Shown: positions 56,837 to 64,000 of the stretch, in pieces
Position numbering within the stretch: the first letter of the stretch is position 1
How the letters are laid out: the number at the start of each line of letters is the position of its first letter
Source of the DNA: Streptomyces lydicus
GTDB lineage: Bacteria > Actinomycetota > Actinomycetes > Streptomycetales > Streptomycetaceae
Direction: 5' to 3'
Assembly: GCF_001729485.1 (NCBI RefSeq)
Contig: NZ_CP017157.1
Span: 4,526,001 to 4,590,000 of the forward strand
Length of the DNA: 64,000 nt
Notes under the pieces: model-generated
What the model was told of the DNA's origin: nothing
Database searches by the model: none
Seen by the model: only the letters and a program-made list of their open reading frames with translations
Made by a program: the position numbers and the translations under genes

Positions 56837-58120
56837 ATGTCAACGACTCGACCTCTTCTGCTGCTGGCCCTCGGGCACGCCTGTGTGGACGTCTACCAGG
56901 GCGCGGTGGCCGCCCTCGTGCCGTTCTTCCTCGCCGAGCGGGCCTACACCTACGCCGCGGCGTCCGGCATCGTCCTCGCCGCCTCGCTGCTCTCCTCGGT
57001 GGCCCAGCCGCTGTTCGGCGCGCTCACCGACAAGTGGCCGATGCCGTGGTTGCTGCCGGTGAGCACGCTGGCCGGAGGCGTCGGTGTCGCGCTCAGCGGC
57101 GTCGGGGGCTCGTACGCGCTGACGCTGGCGGTGGTCGCGGTGTCCGGGATCGGGGTGGCCGCGTACCATCCCGAGTCCGCCCGGATCGCCCGTGTCGCGA
57201 GCCGTGGCAGTCACACCGCGATGGGCTGGTTCTCCCTCGGGGGCAACCTCGGCTTCGCCACCGCTCCGCTCGCCGTCTCCGCCGTCGTCGCCACCGGCGG
57301 CCTGCGCGCCTCACCGCTGCTGATCGTCCCGGCCCTGGTGGGCGCCGCGCTGTGCGTGGCCGCCCTGCGTGCGGTCAACCCGCCCGCCCCGACCGGACGC
57401 ACCGCGCCCGCCGACGCCCGCCCGGCGGGGAGGGACGACTGGCCGGCCTTCCTCAGGATGTCCGGGGCCATCGTGTGCCGCTCGATCGTCTTCGTCGGTC
57501 TGAGCGCCTTCATCTCCCTCTACGCGCGGCAGCGCAGCGGAGGAGGCGAAGTCGCGGGCACCGTGGCCCTGTTCGTGCTCTACCTCGGCGGTGCGATCGG
57601 CACCGTCGCGGGCGGCCGGCTCGCGACGCGTTACGGCCGCGTCCAGGTGGTGCGCTGGTCGTACGCGCTGACCGTGCCCGCCGTCGCCGGCATCGTGCTG
57701 GTCCCCGGGCCGCTGCTGTACCTGTGTGTCGCGCTGACCTCCGCCGGGCTGTACGTGCCCTTCTCCCTGCACGTCACCCTCGGCCAGGATTACCTGCCCC
57801 GGCGCGTCGGCACCGCCAGCGGCGTCACGTTGGGTCTGACGGTCAGCGTCGGTGGCATCGCCAGCCCCCTCATCGGCGCCGCGGCCGACGCGACCTCCCT
57901 GCAGACCGCCCTCGCCCCGCTCATCGCGCTGCCCGCGCTGGGCTGGCTGCTGTTGCGCACCCTGCACGAGCCCGCCATGCCCGAGGCCGCGGTGTCCGAG
58001 GCCGCGGTGTCCGCAGCCGCCGCGCCGGAAGCCGGTGCGCCGGAAGCCGGTGCGCCTGCCCCGGCCACGGCCGTCGCCCGCGCGCCGCACGGCGACACCG
58101 CGCGCACCACCGGCCCCTGA
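56837..58120 (+). CDS. Fosmidomycin-resistance-like MFS transporter
   Basis: 427 residues from the ATG at 56837. Twelve membrane segments. YHPESARIARVASRG and AMGWFSLGGNLGFATAP near residue 115 are the signature of the Fsr group, which exports fosmidomycin and related compounds. The C-terminal 50 residues are an Ala/Glu/Pro-rich disordered tail with repeats (EAAVSEAAVS, EAGAPEAGAP). Likely regulated by the divergent AraC protein. The real substrate is unknown. Confidence 0.87.
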   Translation: MSTTRPLLLLALGHACVDVYQGAVAALVPFFLAERAYTYAAASGIVLAASLLSSVAQPLFGALTDKWPMPWLLPVSTLAGGVGVALSGVGGSYALTLAVVAVSGIGVAAYHPESARIARVASRGSHTAMGWFSLGGNLGFATAPLAVSAVVATGGLRASPLLIVPALVGAALCVAALRAVNPPAPTGRTAPADARPAGRDDWPAFLRMSGAIVCRSIVFVGLSAFISLYARQRSGGGEVAGTVALFVLYLGGAIGTVAGGRLATRYGRVQVVRWSYALTVPAVAGIVLVPGPLLYLCVALTSAGLYVPFSLHVTLGQDYLPRRVGTASGVTLGLTVSVGGIASPLIGAAADATSLQTALAPLIALPALGWLLLRTLHEPAMPEAAVSEAAVSAAAAPEAGAPEAGAPAPATAVARAPHGDTARTTGP

Positions 58121-58219
58121 CGCCCGTGCCCCCGGTGCCGCGGCCGGCAGGCCCGAGGGCATCGGGGCCCCGGGGGCCCGGGGGCAGCGGGAGGCCCGGG
58201 ACTCGCCGGGCGAAGCGCC

Positions 58220-59149
58220 TCAGCGCGCCGAACGACCCAACAGGGCCTGGGCGATGGCGATCTGCGCGGGTTCGAGTTGCGTATTGCCGTCCTCGATGTC
58301 CCACAGCGCGTTCTGCAGCACGCGGCCGAGCGTCCAGCCGGTGGCCCGCCGCCGGTCCAGGCCGAGGACCTCGGTCAGCAGGTCGAAGCGGCGCAGCACC
58401 GCCCGCGCGACGTCGCCCGACGCCACCACCTCCGCCCACCGGTTGTGCAGTGCCGGCAGGAGTTCGAACCCGGGGTCCCCGGCCAGCGGCTCGGGGTCGA
58501 TGGCCAGCCAGGGCTCCCGCTCGCCGGCGAGGACGTTGTCGTAGTGCAGGTCCCAGTGCAGCAGCCGGTCTCCGGGTTCACCGGCCAGCTCGGCGACGGC
58601 GGACGCGCAGCTGCGCACCAGTCGCCGTTCGGCGGGATCGTGCAGCGCCGGCACGGCCCGCGGGACCTGGTCGAGCATGGCGGCGGCGATGCCGGACAGC
58701 GTGCGCAGCCCCTCGGGGGCGGGCACCGAGGTCAGGCGGGCCATCAGCTCGGCGAGGATCTGCAGGGCCCGGCCGTCGTCGGCGACCGTGGACAGGGGGC
58801 GGCCGGCGTCGAGCCGTTCCAGCAGCTGGCTGCTGGATTCCTCGTCGTGGTCGAGCAGGCGGACGATGCCGTTGCCCCGCCATGTCCGCAGTCCGGTGGC
58901 CGCGCCCGCGGTCTCCTCCCGGAGCTGCTGGAGCTTGAGGGCGGCCGGGGTGCCGTCGGCGCGGAGCACGGGCAGGACGAGCGAGGCCATGCCGTGTGCG
59001 GAGGGACCGTCGGGCCGCAGGTCCCAGCGCTCCAGGAGGTCGCCGCCGAGGCGCGGCAGCCCGTCGAGCCAGGCGCGTGCCTCGGCGCCCAGCCCGCCGT
59101 AGGACACGGCGAACGCGTCGGGTACGTCGATAAAGGTCGGCGTCTTCAT
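58220..59149 (-). CDS. Aminoglycoside/hydroxyurea kinase-like phosphotransferase (APH(6) type)
   Basis: 309 residues from the ATG at 59149. Matches the APH_6_hur family: nucleotide-side ALKLQQLREET near residue 72, catalytic loop HWDLHYDNVLAGE (Brenner-type H-x-D-x4-N) near 198, and the metal Asp in WLAIDPEPLAGDPGFEL. Relatives phosphorylate streptomycin at the 6-position or inactivate hydroxyurea. It may confer resistance or be a housekeeping kinase. It converges on the Fsr gene across a GC-rich gap. Confidence 0.85.
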   Translation of the reverse strand: MKTPTFIDVPDAFAVSYGGLGAEARAWLDGLPRLGGDLLERWDLRPDGPSAHGMASLVLPVLRADGTPAALKLQQLREETAGAATGLRTWRGNGIVRLLDHDEESSSQLLERLDAGRPLSTVADDGRALQILAELMARLTSVPAPEGLRTLSGIAAAMLDQVPRAVPALHDPAERRLVRSCASAVAELAGEPGDRLLHWDLHYDNVLAGEREPWLAIDPEPLAGDPGFELLPALHNRWAEVVASGDVARAVLRRFDLLTEVLGLDRRRATGWTLGRVLQNALWDIEDGNTQLEPAQIAIAQALLGRSAR

Positions 59150-59407
59150 ACGGGCAGTCTCCGTCACCGCCCGTACCGGCGTCCGAGCACTCGGACATCC
59201 GCCCCGGCAGACGTACGACTCCACACCGGCGTCATGAGCGATATGGCAAGGAAGATCCACATATGCCTTGTCTGCCGCGTACGGACGCGGTCACCACTCT
59301 CCGAGGTCACCGTGTCCACATAGCGTTCAGCTCCCGGGCCGCTCCGCGTCGGTTTGTATTCTCGGCAGGCGCCCCCCTTCGACGCGGCACCTGCGAGAGG
59401 AAGCACC

Positions 59408-60676
59408 ATGACCACCGAGCTGAGCCCCGACGCCCTGACCGAGGTCCTTGCGCGGGCCCGCCAAGACTACCAGGACCTCACGGCCCGCGGGCTCTCCCTG
59501 AACCTCACCCGGGGCAAGCCGGCGCCGGAGCAGCTCGACCTCTCCGAGGAATTGCTGAACCTGCCCCTCGGAGTGCACACCTCCGCCGACGGCACGGACG
59601 TACGCAACTACGGCGGTCTGCAGGGACTGCCCGAGCTGCGGGAGATATTCGCCGAGGTGCTCCAGGTGCCGGCCGGACAGCTGCTCGCCGCCGGGAACTC
59701 CAGCCTTGAGCTGATGCACGACTGCCTGGTGCACGCCCTGCTCGGTGTCCTGCCGGGCGCCACCTCGCGCTGGGTGGAGCAGGAGCGGATCGCGTTCCTG
59801 TGTCCGGTTCCTGGTTACGACCGACACTTCGCGCTCTGCGAGCGGTTCGGGATCGACATGATCCCGGTGCCGATGACCGCCGAGGGTCCGGACATGGACG
59901 TCGTGGAGCAGCTGGTCGCCGAGGACCCGACGGTCAAGGGCATCTGGTGCGTCCCGAAGTACAGCAACCCGGACGGCGCCTGCTACAGCGACGCGACGGT
60001 GGCGCGCCTCGCCTCGATGAACACCGCGGCCCCCGACTTCCGGATCTTCTGGGACAACGCCTACGCCACCCACCACCTCACCGAAGAGCCCGTCGAGATC
60101 GCCGACCTGCTCGCCGCCTGCGACGAAGCGGGGAACCCGGACCGGGCGTTCGTGTTCGGCTCCTCCTCGAAGATCACGATGGCGGGCGCGGGTGTCGCCT
60201 TCTTCGGCTCCTCGACCGCCAACCTGAAGTGGCTGCTCGGCCACAACGCCAAGCGGTCGATCGGCCCCGACAAGGTCAACCAGCTGCGGCACGTCCAGTT
60301 CCTGCGCGACGCGGACGGCGTGCGCGGGCACATGGAGCGCCAACGCGCGCTGCTGCAGCCGAAGTTCGAGGCGGTGGCGCGGATTCTGGAAGCCGAGCTC
60401 GGCGGGACCGGACTCGCGACCTGGACCGCGCCCAGGGGCGGCTACTTCGTGACCCTCCAGGTGCCGGACGGCTGCGCCAAGGAGGTCGTACGCCGTGCCA
60501 CCGAGGCGGGCATCGCACTGACGCCGGCCGGCGCCACCCACCCCTACGGCAACGACCCGCGCGACGCGGTCATCCGTATCGCGCCCAGCTACCCGAGCCT
60601 GCCCGAGCTGGAGCAGGCGCTCGAAGGTCTCGCCGTCTGCGTCCGACTCGTGGGGTACGAGCAGCAGGCCCGCTAG
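59408..60676 (+). CDS. Aspartate aminotransferase-like enzyme (PLP, AspT group)
   Basis: 422 residues from the ATG at 59408 behind GAGAGGAAG. Fold type I aminotransferase: PLP lysine in GSSSKITMAGAG (near residue 256), DNAYATHHL for the pyridine-N Asp, and CVPKYSNPDGACYSD. The pattern resembles the actinobacterial subgroup Ic aspartate aminotransferase (LSLNLTRGKPAPEQLDLSEE at 30-49). Likely transfers amino groups between aspartate and 2-oxoglutarate. Monocistronic, with a strong terminator. Confidence 0.9.
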   Translation: MTTELSPDALTEVLARARQDYQDLTARGLSLNLTRGKPAPEQLDLSEELLNLPLGVHTSADGTDVRNYGGLQGLPELREIFAEVLQVPAGQLLAAGNSSLELMHDCLVHALLGVLPGATSRWVEQERIAFLCPVPGYDRHFALCERFGIDMIPVPMTAEGPDMDVVEQLVAEDPTVKGIWCVPKYSNPDGACYSDATVARLASMNTAAPDFRIFWDNAYATHHLTEEPVEIADLLAACDEAGNPDRAFVFGSSSKITMAGAGVAFFGSSTANLKWLLGHNAKRSIGPDKVNQLRHVQFLRDADGVRGHMERQRALLQPKFEAVARILEAELGGTGLATWTAPRGGYFVTLQVPDGCAKEVVRRATEAGIALTPAGATHPYGNDPRDAVIRIAPSYPSLPELEQALEGLAVCVRLVGYEQQAR

Positions 60677-60683
60677 GTTCCGC

Positions 60684-60714
60684 CCGTCCGGCGCGCGGCA
60701 GGCGCGCCGGACGG
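60684..60714. terminator. Bidirectional terminator
   Basis: A perfect 13-bp stem CCGTCCGGCGCGC with its complement (60684-60696 and 60702-60714) and a GGCAG loop lie between the convergent aminotransferase and S66 peptidase genes. Confidence 0.88.
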
Positions 60715-60735
60715 GGCACGGCGTGGCCGGGCGTC

Positions 60736-61764
60736 TCAGTCCAGGGTCTGGGTGAGGGCGCTGCGGTTGGCGGTGTGCACGACGCGGCCCCGCGCTCCGT
60801 TGACGATCGGCAGGTACGGCGGGACGTGTCCGCACTCGACGTCGGCGAGGATCGGCACGCCGAGCGGCCCGAGGGCGTCCAGCACGGCTCGGTGCTGGGT
60901 GAAGGAGCCGTCGTCCGGTGCCGAGGTCCGGCCGACGAGGACCGCGTTCGCCCGGTCGAAGAATCCGGCCAGCCGCATCCCGTGCAGGTTCCGGCAGATG
61001 GTGAAGGCGTTGTCCTCCACCGCCTCGATATAGACGAGCAGCCCTTCCGGAGCCTCGGCGCACGCGAAGGCCGAAGTGTCGAGGTAGGCCGTTCCTGTGA
61101 GGTTGCACAGGGTCTCGATGCACCCGCCGATCAAGCGCCCCTCGACGTCCACGTCACCGACGGCGTCCAACCGCGTCCACCTGCCGGCCGCGTCGAGGGT
61201 GCACTCGCGTACCTCGGGGTGGGCACGGTAGTCGTCCCAGCCCGTTGACCTGTGGCGGCCGGGTGGCACCTGCGTGAAGCGGTGCCCCTCGGGTGCGGCG
61301 GCGATGTCGAGCCACGACAGCAGGCCGTCGGGCACCGTGTAAGGGGTGTCCATGAGGTTGTTGCCGTGCAGGGTCGCCGTGCCGGTGCGGAGGGTCAGGG
61401 GCGTGAGGAGCGTCGAGATGTCGGAGAACCCGACGAACCAGGTCGGTTCGGCCGCCCGCAGCCGGTCCCAGTCGAGCAGCGGCAGCAGGTCGATCGCCGT
61501 CTCACCACCCCACGGCGGGACGACGGCCCTGATGCCGGGGTCCGTCAGCATCGACATGAGCTCGTGCGCGCGGTCGGCCGCGGGGGCGCTGACGTGGCCG
61601 TCCGCGTCCATACAGCGGCCGACGACCACCTCGTAGCCGCGCGACTCCACGACGCGTCGTGCCACCTCAAGGCGTGGCCACAGGTCCTTGGGCACGCCGC
61701 TGGACGGGGAGGTGATGCCGACCCGGTCACCAGGGCGCAGGGGGCGCGGATAGCGAACAGCCAT
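60736..61764 (-). CDS. S66-family carboxypeptidase (LD-carboxypeptidase/MccF-like)
   Basis: 342 residues from the ATG at 61764. S66 signature: RPGDRVGITSPSSG near residue 9; nucleophile Ser in FVGFSDIS near 112; Glu in GRLIGGCIETL near 211; His in VECGHVPPYLP near 313. The family cleaves L,D-bonds in recycled murein peptides or, as in MccF, amide bonds of toxic nucleotide-peptides (self-immunity). Neither can be chosen from sequence alone. The unusually long intervening loops favour the MccF-like side. Confidence 0.87.
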   Translation of the reverse strand: MAVRYPRPLRPGDRVGITSPSSGVPKDLWPRLEVARRVVESRGYEVVVGRCMDADGHVSAPAADRAHELMSMLTDPGIRAVVPPWGGETAIDLLPLLDWDRLRAAEPTWFVGFSDISTLLTPLTLRTGTATLHGNNLMDTPYTVPDGLLSWLDIAAAPEGHRFTQVPPGRHRSTGWDDYRAHPEVRECTLDAAGRWTRLDAVGDVDVEGRLIGGCIETLCNLTGTAYLDTSAFACAEAPEGLLVYIEAVEDNAFTICRNLHGMRLAGFFDRANAVLVGRTSAPDDGSFTQHRAVLDALGPLGVPILADVECGHVPPYLPIVNGARGRVVHTANRSALTQTLD

Positions 61765-61800
61765 GTCCGGAATTCTGACACGCCGTCGCGCCCCGGTCCC

Positions 61801-61870
61801 GGGAATTTCACTGCCCTGCACAGCAGTTCATTGCAGTTCACTGCAGTGCGCAGCAGTTCACAGCAGGGCG
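61801..61870. repeat. Repeated CAGTTCA segment near two minus-strand genes
   Basis: GCAGTTCA occurs three times (about 61825, 61836 and 61854) within 70 bases, with the palindrome ACTGCAGT and flanking CCCTG/CAGGG. It lies between the S66 gene promoter and the end of the kinase-like gene. Possibly a terminator-like fold or operator. Confidence 0.45.
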
Positions 61871-62676
61871 AGCACCCGCTCCGCCTGCCGCTCGGCGGTG
61901 CCGGGCGGGTTGCGACGGGGAGTGCCGTTGTCGCTCAGCAGCTTGCCCAGCCACCACAGGGCGTTGAGCCGGCGCAGATGCCCGATCCGGGCGGACTCGG
62001 CCTCGGTGAGTGGGAACCGGCCGAGGAAGAAGTCCACGTCGAAGGTGCTGTCCACCCAGGTGGAGAGGTGGCTGCCGATCTCCGCCAGCTCGAAGGCGCG
62101 GTCGCTGCGGCCGGCGTCCTCGAAGTCCACGAGGCGTACCCGGTCCCCGTCATAGAGGTAGTTGGCGATGTTGCCGTCCGTCAGTCCGAAAACCGGGTGG
62201 ACGGCGTCCGCGCCGGAGACCGCCTCCAGACGCGCGCAGGCCAGCCACCGCTTCCCCGCCGCGAGTGCCTCCCTGACCACCGGCTCCCAGGAGCCGTCCG
62301 GCCGGCGGGCCAGCCGGTCGCGGACGTGGGTGTCGACCCGGCGGGCGTGCCAGGCGCCGGTGGGGGTCGCGGCGACCACCTGACCGGGGACGGCACGGTG
62401 CACGGCGGACAGTGCCCGGGCGAGCGCACGGAGGGCCGGCCGCGAGACGACCGTTCCGCGCAGCGGCGTCCCGTCGATCCTGGACATGGTCACCTCCGGC
62501 GGTTCCGCGTCGAGGGCGGCCGTGAGCGGGGCCGGGGCGGTGCCGGGCGCGTAGCGGTGCAGCAGGGTGAGACCGCGCCACTCACGGAGCGCCTCACCGT
62601 GCCCCCAAGAGGTGAAGCGCTTGGTCACCACGCCGTCGGTGAGGTGGAGTTGGTGCGTGCTGCGGAGTGCGGTCAT
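61858..62676 (-). CDS. APH-family phosphotransferase (choline kinase-like)
   Basis: 272 residues from the ATG at 62676. Protein-kinase-like fold of the APH family: LTDGVVTKRF at the N-terminus (Lys for ATP), catalytic loop GLTDGNIANYLY near residue 171 and DFEDAGRSDRAFELAEI near 190. In the Brenner loop the usual His is Leu, while the Asp and the Asn five residues later are kept. Substrate unknown: an antibiotic or a small alcohol. It is divergent from the dienelactone hydrolase. Confidence 0.8.
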   Translation of the reverse strand: MTALRSTHQLHLTDGVVTKRFTSWGHGEALREWRGLTLLHRYAPGTAPAPLTAALDAEPPEVTMSRIDGTPLRGTVVSRPALRALARALSAVHRAVPGQVVAATPTGAWHARRVDTHVRDRLARRPDGSWEPVVREALAAGKRWLACARLEAVSGADAVHPVFGLTDGNIANYLYDGDRVRLVDFEDAGRSDRAFELAEIGSHLSTWVDSTFDVDFFLGRFPLTEAESARIGHLRRLNALWWLGKLLSDNGTPRRNPPGTAERQAERVLALL

Positions 62677-62782
62677 CGGCTCTCCCGTCTGCTGGTTACG
62701 GTGGGGTAATGCGCCGGCGTGGCAGCCGGCGGAGGGGTGATCCGCTGCCCGCGGGCCCCCGTGAACCCATGAAAGGTGCTTC

Positions 62783-63544
62783 ATGACCGCAGTGCACGGC
62801 GAATATCTGGACATCTCCACCCCGGACGGCGTGGCCGACGCCTTCCTCGCCCACCCCGACGACGGCCGGCCGCACCCCGGTGTCCTGCTGTACATGGATG
62901 CCTTCGGGCTGCGCCCCTCGTTGGAGGAGATGGCCAAGCGCCTGGCCGGACACGGCTACACGGTGCTGACGCCCAATGTCCTGTACCGCGCCGGGCGCGC
63001 CCCGCTGGTGGACCTGCCGGACTTCATCGACGCCGACCGGGTGCCGGCGATCTTCGAGAAGCTCATCCCGCTGATCCTGGCGCTGACGCCCGAGTTGGCC
63101 ATGCGGGACGCGGGCGCCTACCTCGACTGGCTGGCCGCCTCTCCGCTGGTCTCCGACGGTCCGGTGGGCGCCACCGGTTACTGCATGGGCGGTGTCCTCG
63201 CGGTCCGTACGGCCGCGGCTCACCCCGACCGGATCGCGGCCGCGGCCGCCTTCCACGCCGGCTTCCTGGCGACCGACGCGGAGGACAGCGCGCACCGCCT
63301 CGTCGGCCCCATCACGGCGGAGCTGTACTTCGGCCACGCCGACCAGGACTCGTCGCTTCCGCCCGAGCAGATAGCGGCCCTGGAAACGGCCCTGGACAGC
63401 GCGGGCGTGCGCCACCGCACCGAGGTCTACGAGGGCGCCGAGCACGGCTACACCCAGGTCGGCACCTCCGCCTACAACGAGGAGGCCAGCGAACGCCATT
63501 GGCAGGCCCTGCTCGACCTCCTCGCGCGCAACCTTCGCCCCTGA
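62783..63544 (+). CDS. Dienelactone hydrolase family protein
   Basis: 253 residues from the ATG at 62783. Alpha/beta hydrolase with Cys nucleophile in GYCMGGV (near residue 133), Asp in HADQDSSLP (near 191) and His in GAEHGYT (near 223), the dienelactone hydrolase triad. It acts on lactones or esters; no catechol pathway genes lie nearby, so the substrate is unknown. Note the conserved HTH-free, signal-free cytoplasmic layout. Confidence 0.9.
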   Translation: MTAVHGEYLDISTPDGVADAFLAHPDDGRPHPGVLLYMDAFGLRPSLEEMAKRLAGHGYTVLTPNVLYRAGRAPLVDLPDFIDADRVPAIFEKLIPLILALTPELAMRDAGAYLDWLAASPLVSDGPVGATGYCMGGVLAVRTAAAHPDRIAAAAAFHAGFLATDAEDSAHRLVGPITAELYFGHADQDSSLPPEQIAALETALDSAGVRHRTEVYEGAEHGYTQVGTSAYNEEASERHWQALLDLLARNLRP

Positions 63545-63693
63545 CCACCGCCTGACGCCTGCCGCCTGACGCCGGCGGACGGCCGAGGTCTCCGGCCGGG
63601 CCCGGAGGGGCGTCGGTCGGTCCTCGGGCTGCGCGGGGGCGGGGTCCGGAGCGGGTCCGGTACGCGGTCCCCGCGCAGCCCTCGGGCGGTGGG

Positions 63694-63717
63694 CGGACCG
63701 GCGGCTGCGCCGGTCCG
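63694..63717 (-). terminator. Terminator of the lipoprotein gene
   Basis: A 10-bp perfect stem (63694-63703 with 63708-63717) and a GCTG loop sit 11 bases past the stop codon of the gene ending at 63728. Confidence 0.75.
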
Positions 63718-63727
63718 GCCCCTCAGC

Positions 63728-63997
63728 TCAGTGGTCGGCGGCCGCGTCGGACTCGGCGGCCGCCGCTGCGCTCTCCGCGCCGTCGACCAGCTTGCGCATG
63801 CCCGCCAGGTCGGTGGGCGCCGGCGAAGCGGCCGACGGCGGCGCGGTCGGTGTGGCGGTGGCGCCCGAGGCGTCGCCCTCGGCACGTACGCCGTTGCCGC
63901 ACCCGGTGACCAGCAGGCCGCAGACCAGGGTGGTCGCCGCGAGGACGGCGGCCTGGACGGTGCGGGTCACGACGCGGTGTTGTTCTGCGTCCGGCAC
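63728..63997 (-). CDS. Small lipoprotein, start near or beyond window edge
   Basis: Up to 89 residues; possible GTG starts at 63997 and 63970, and the frame is open to the window edge, so the true start may lie outside. A lipobox LLVTGC is preceded by a hydrophobic helix. After the lipidated Cys there is an Ala/Thr/Pro-rich linker and a short helical end (DLAGMRKLVDGAESAAAAAE). An exported membrane-anchored protein of unknown function. Confidence 0.7.
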   Translation of the reverse strand: MPDAEQHRVVTRTVQAAVLAATTLVCGLLVTGCGNGVRAEGDASGATATPTAPPSAASPAPTDLAGMRKLVDGAESAAAAAESDAAADH

Positions 63998-64000
63998 CAG

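Overview
The window is high-GC actinomycete DNA, almost certainly from a Streptomyces. Codon use is strongly GC-biased, many genes start with GTG after an AGGAG-type ribosome site, and there is a WhiB-family regulator, a tRNA-Trp and several secreted enzymes. The tpg-tap pair (25088-27822), which serves the telomeres of linear Streptomyces replicons, suggests a chromosome arm or a linear plasmid. The dense mix of transporters, resistance genes and two biosynthetic clusters fits an arm.

Left part (1-17 kb): the start of a secreted M28 aminopeptidase, a small secreted His-rich protein, then an NRPS operon (1821-14849). The operon has an MFS exporter, a stand-alone condensation protein, C-A-T, A-T and A-T proteins, and a final C-T-reductase protein whose adenylation domain has shrunk to its C-terminal subdomain. 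Reductive release with three A domains suggests a short peptide aldehyde of the leupeptin/antipain class. A bidirectional terminator separates it from an AI-2E-family permease.

Middle (17-48 kb): an anti-sigma-like ATPase; a RapZ-C/HIT fusion that reads antisense into tRNA-Trp; a VOC-MerR operon; an MFS/HxlR pair; a D-Ala-D-Ala carboxypeptidase with a long disordered cytoplasmic part; tpg-tap; and a rifampicin monooxygenase (rox-like) behind a palindrome matching the rifamycin-associated element. These are followed by ArsR-MFS and PadR-DUF2306 units with striking operators, a proline symporter, a secreted trypsin-like protease, wblE-like whiB, and small redox and regulatory genes including an I36 peptidase inhibitor.

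Right part (48-64 kb): a bicovalent-flavin oxidase, then the most unusual locus, a compact RiPP-type cluster (49809-55990). It holds an MFS exporter, an S9 peptidase, a 39-codon precursor gene nested in the peptidase 3' end, a cobalamin-type radical SAM maturase with a CX7CX2C motif, and a DUF5825-like partner. The window closes with AraC/Fsr-type MFS, two antibiotic-kinase-like genes, an aminotransferase, an S66 carboxypeptidase, a dienelactone hydrolase and a small lipoprotein.

All functions are inferred by reading the sequence; no database search was run.
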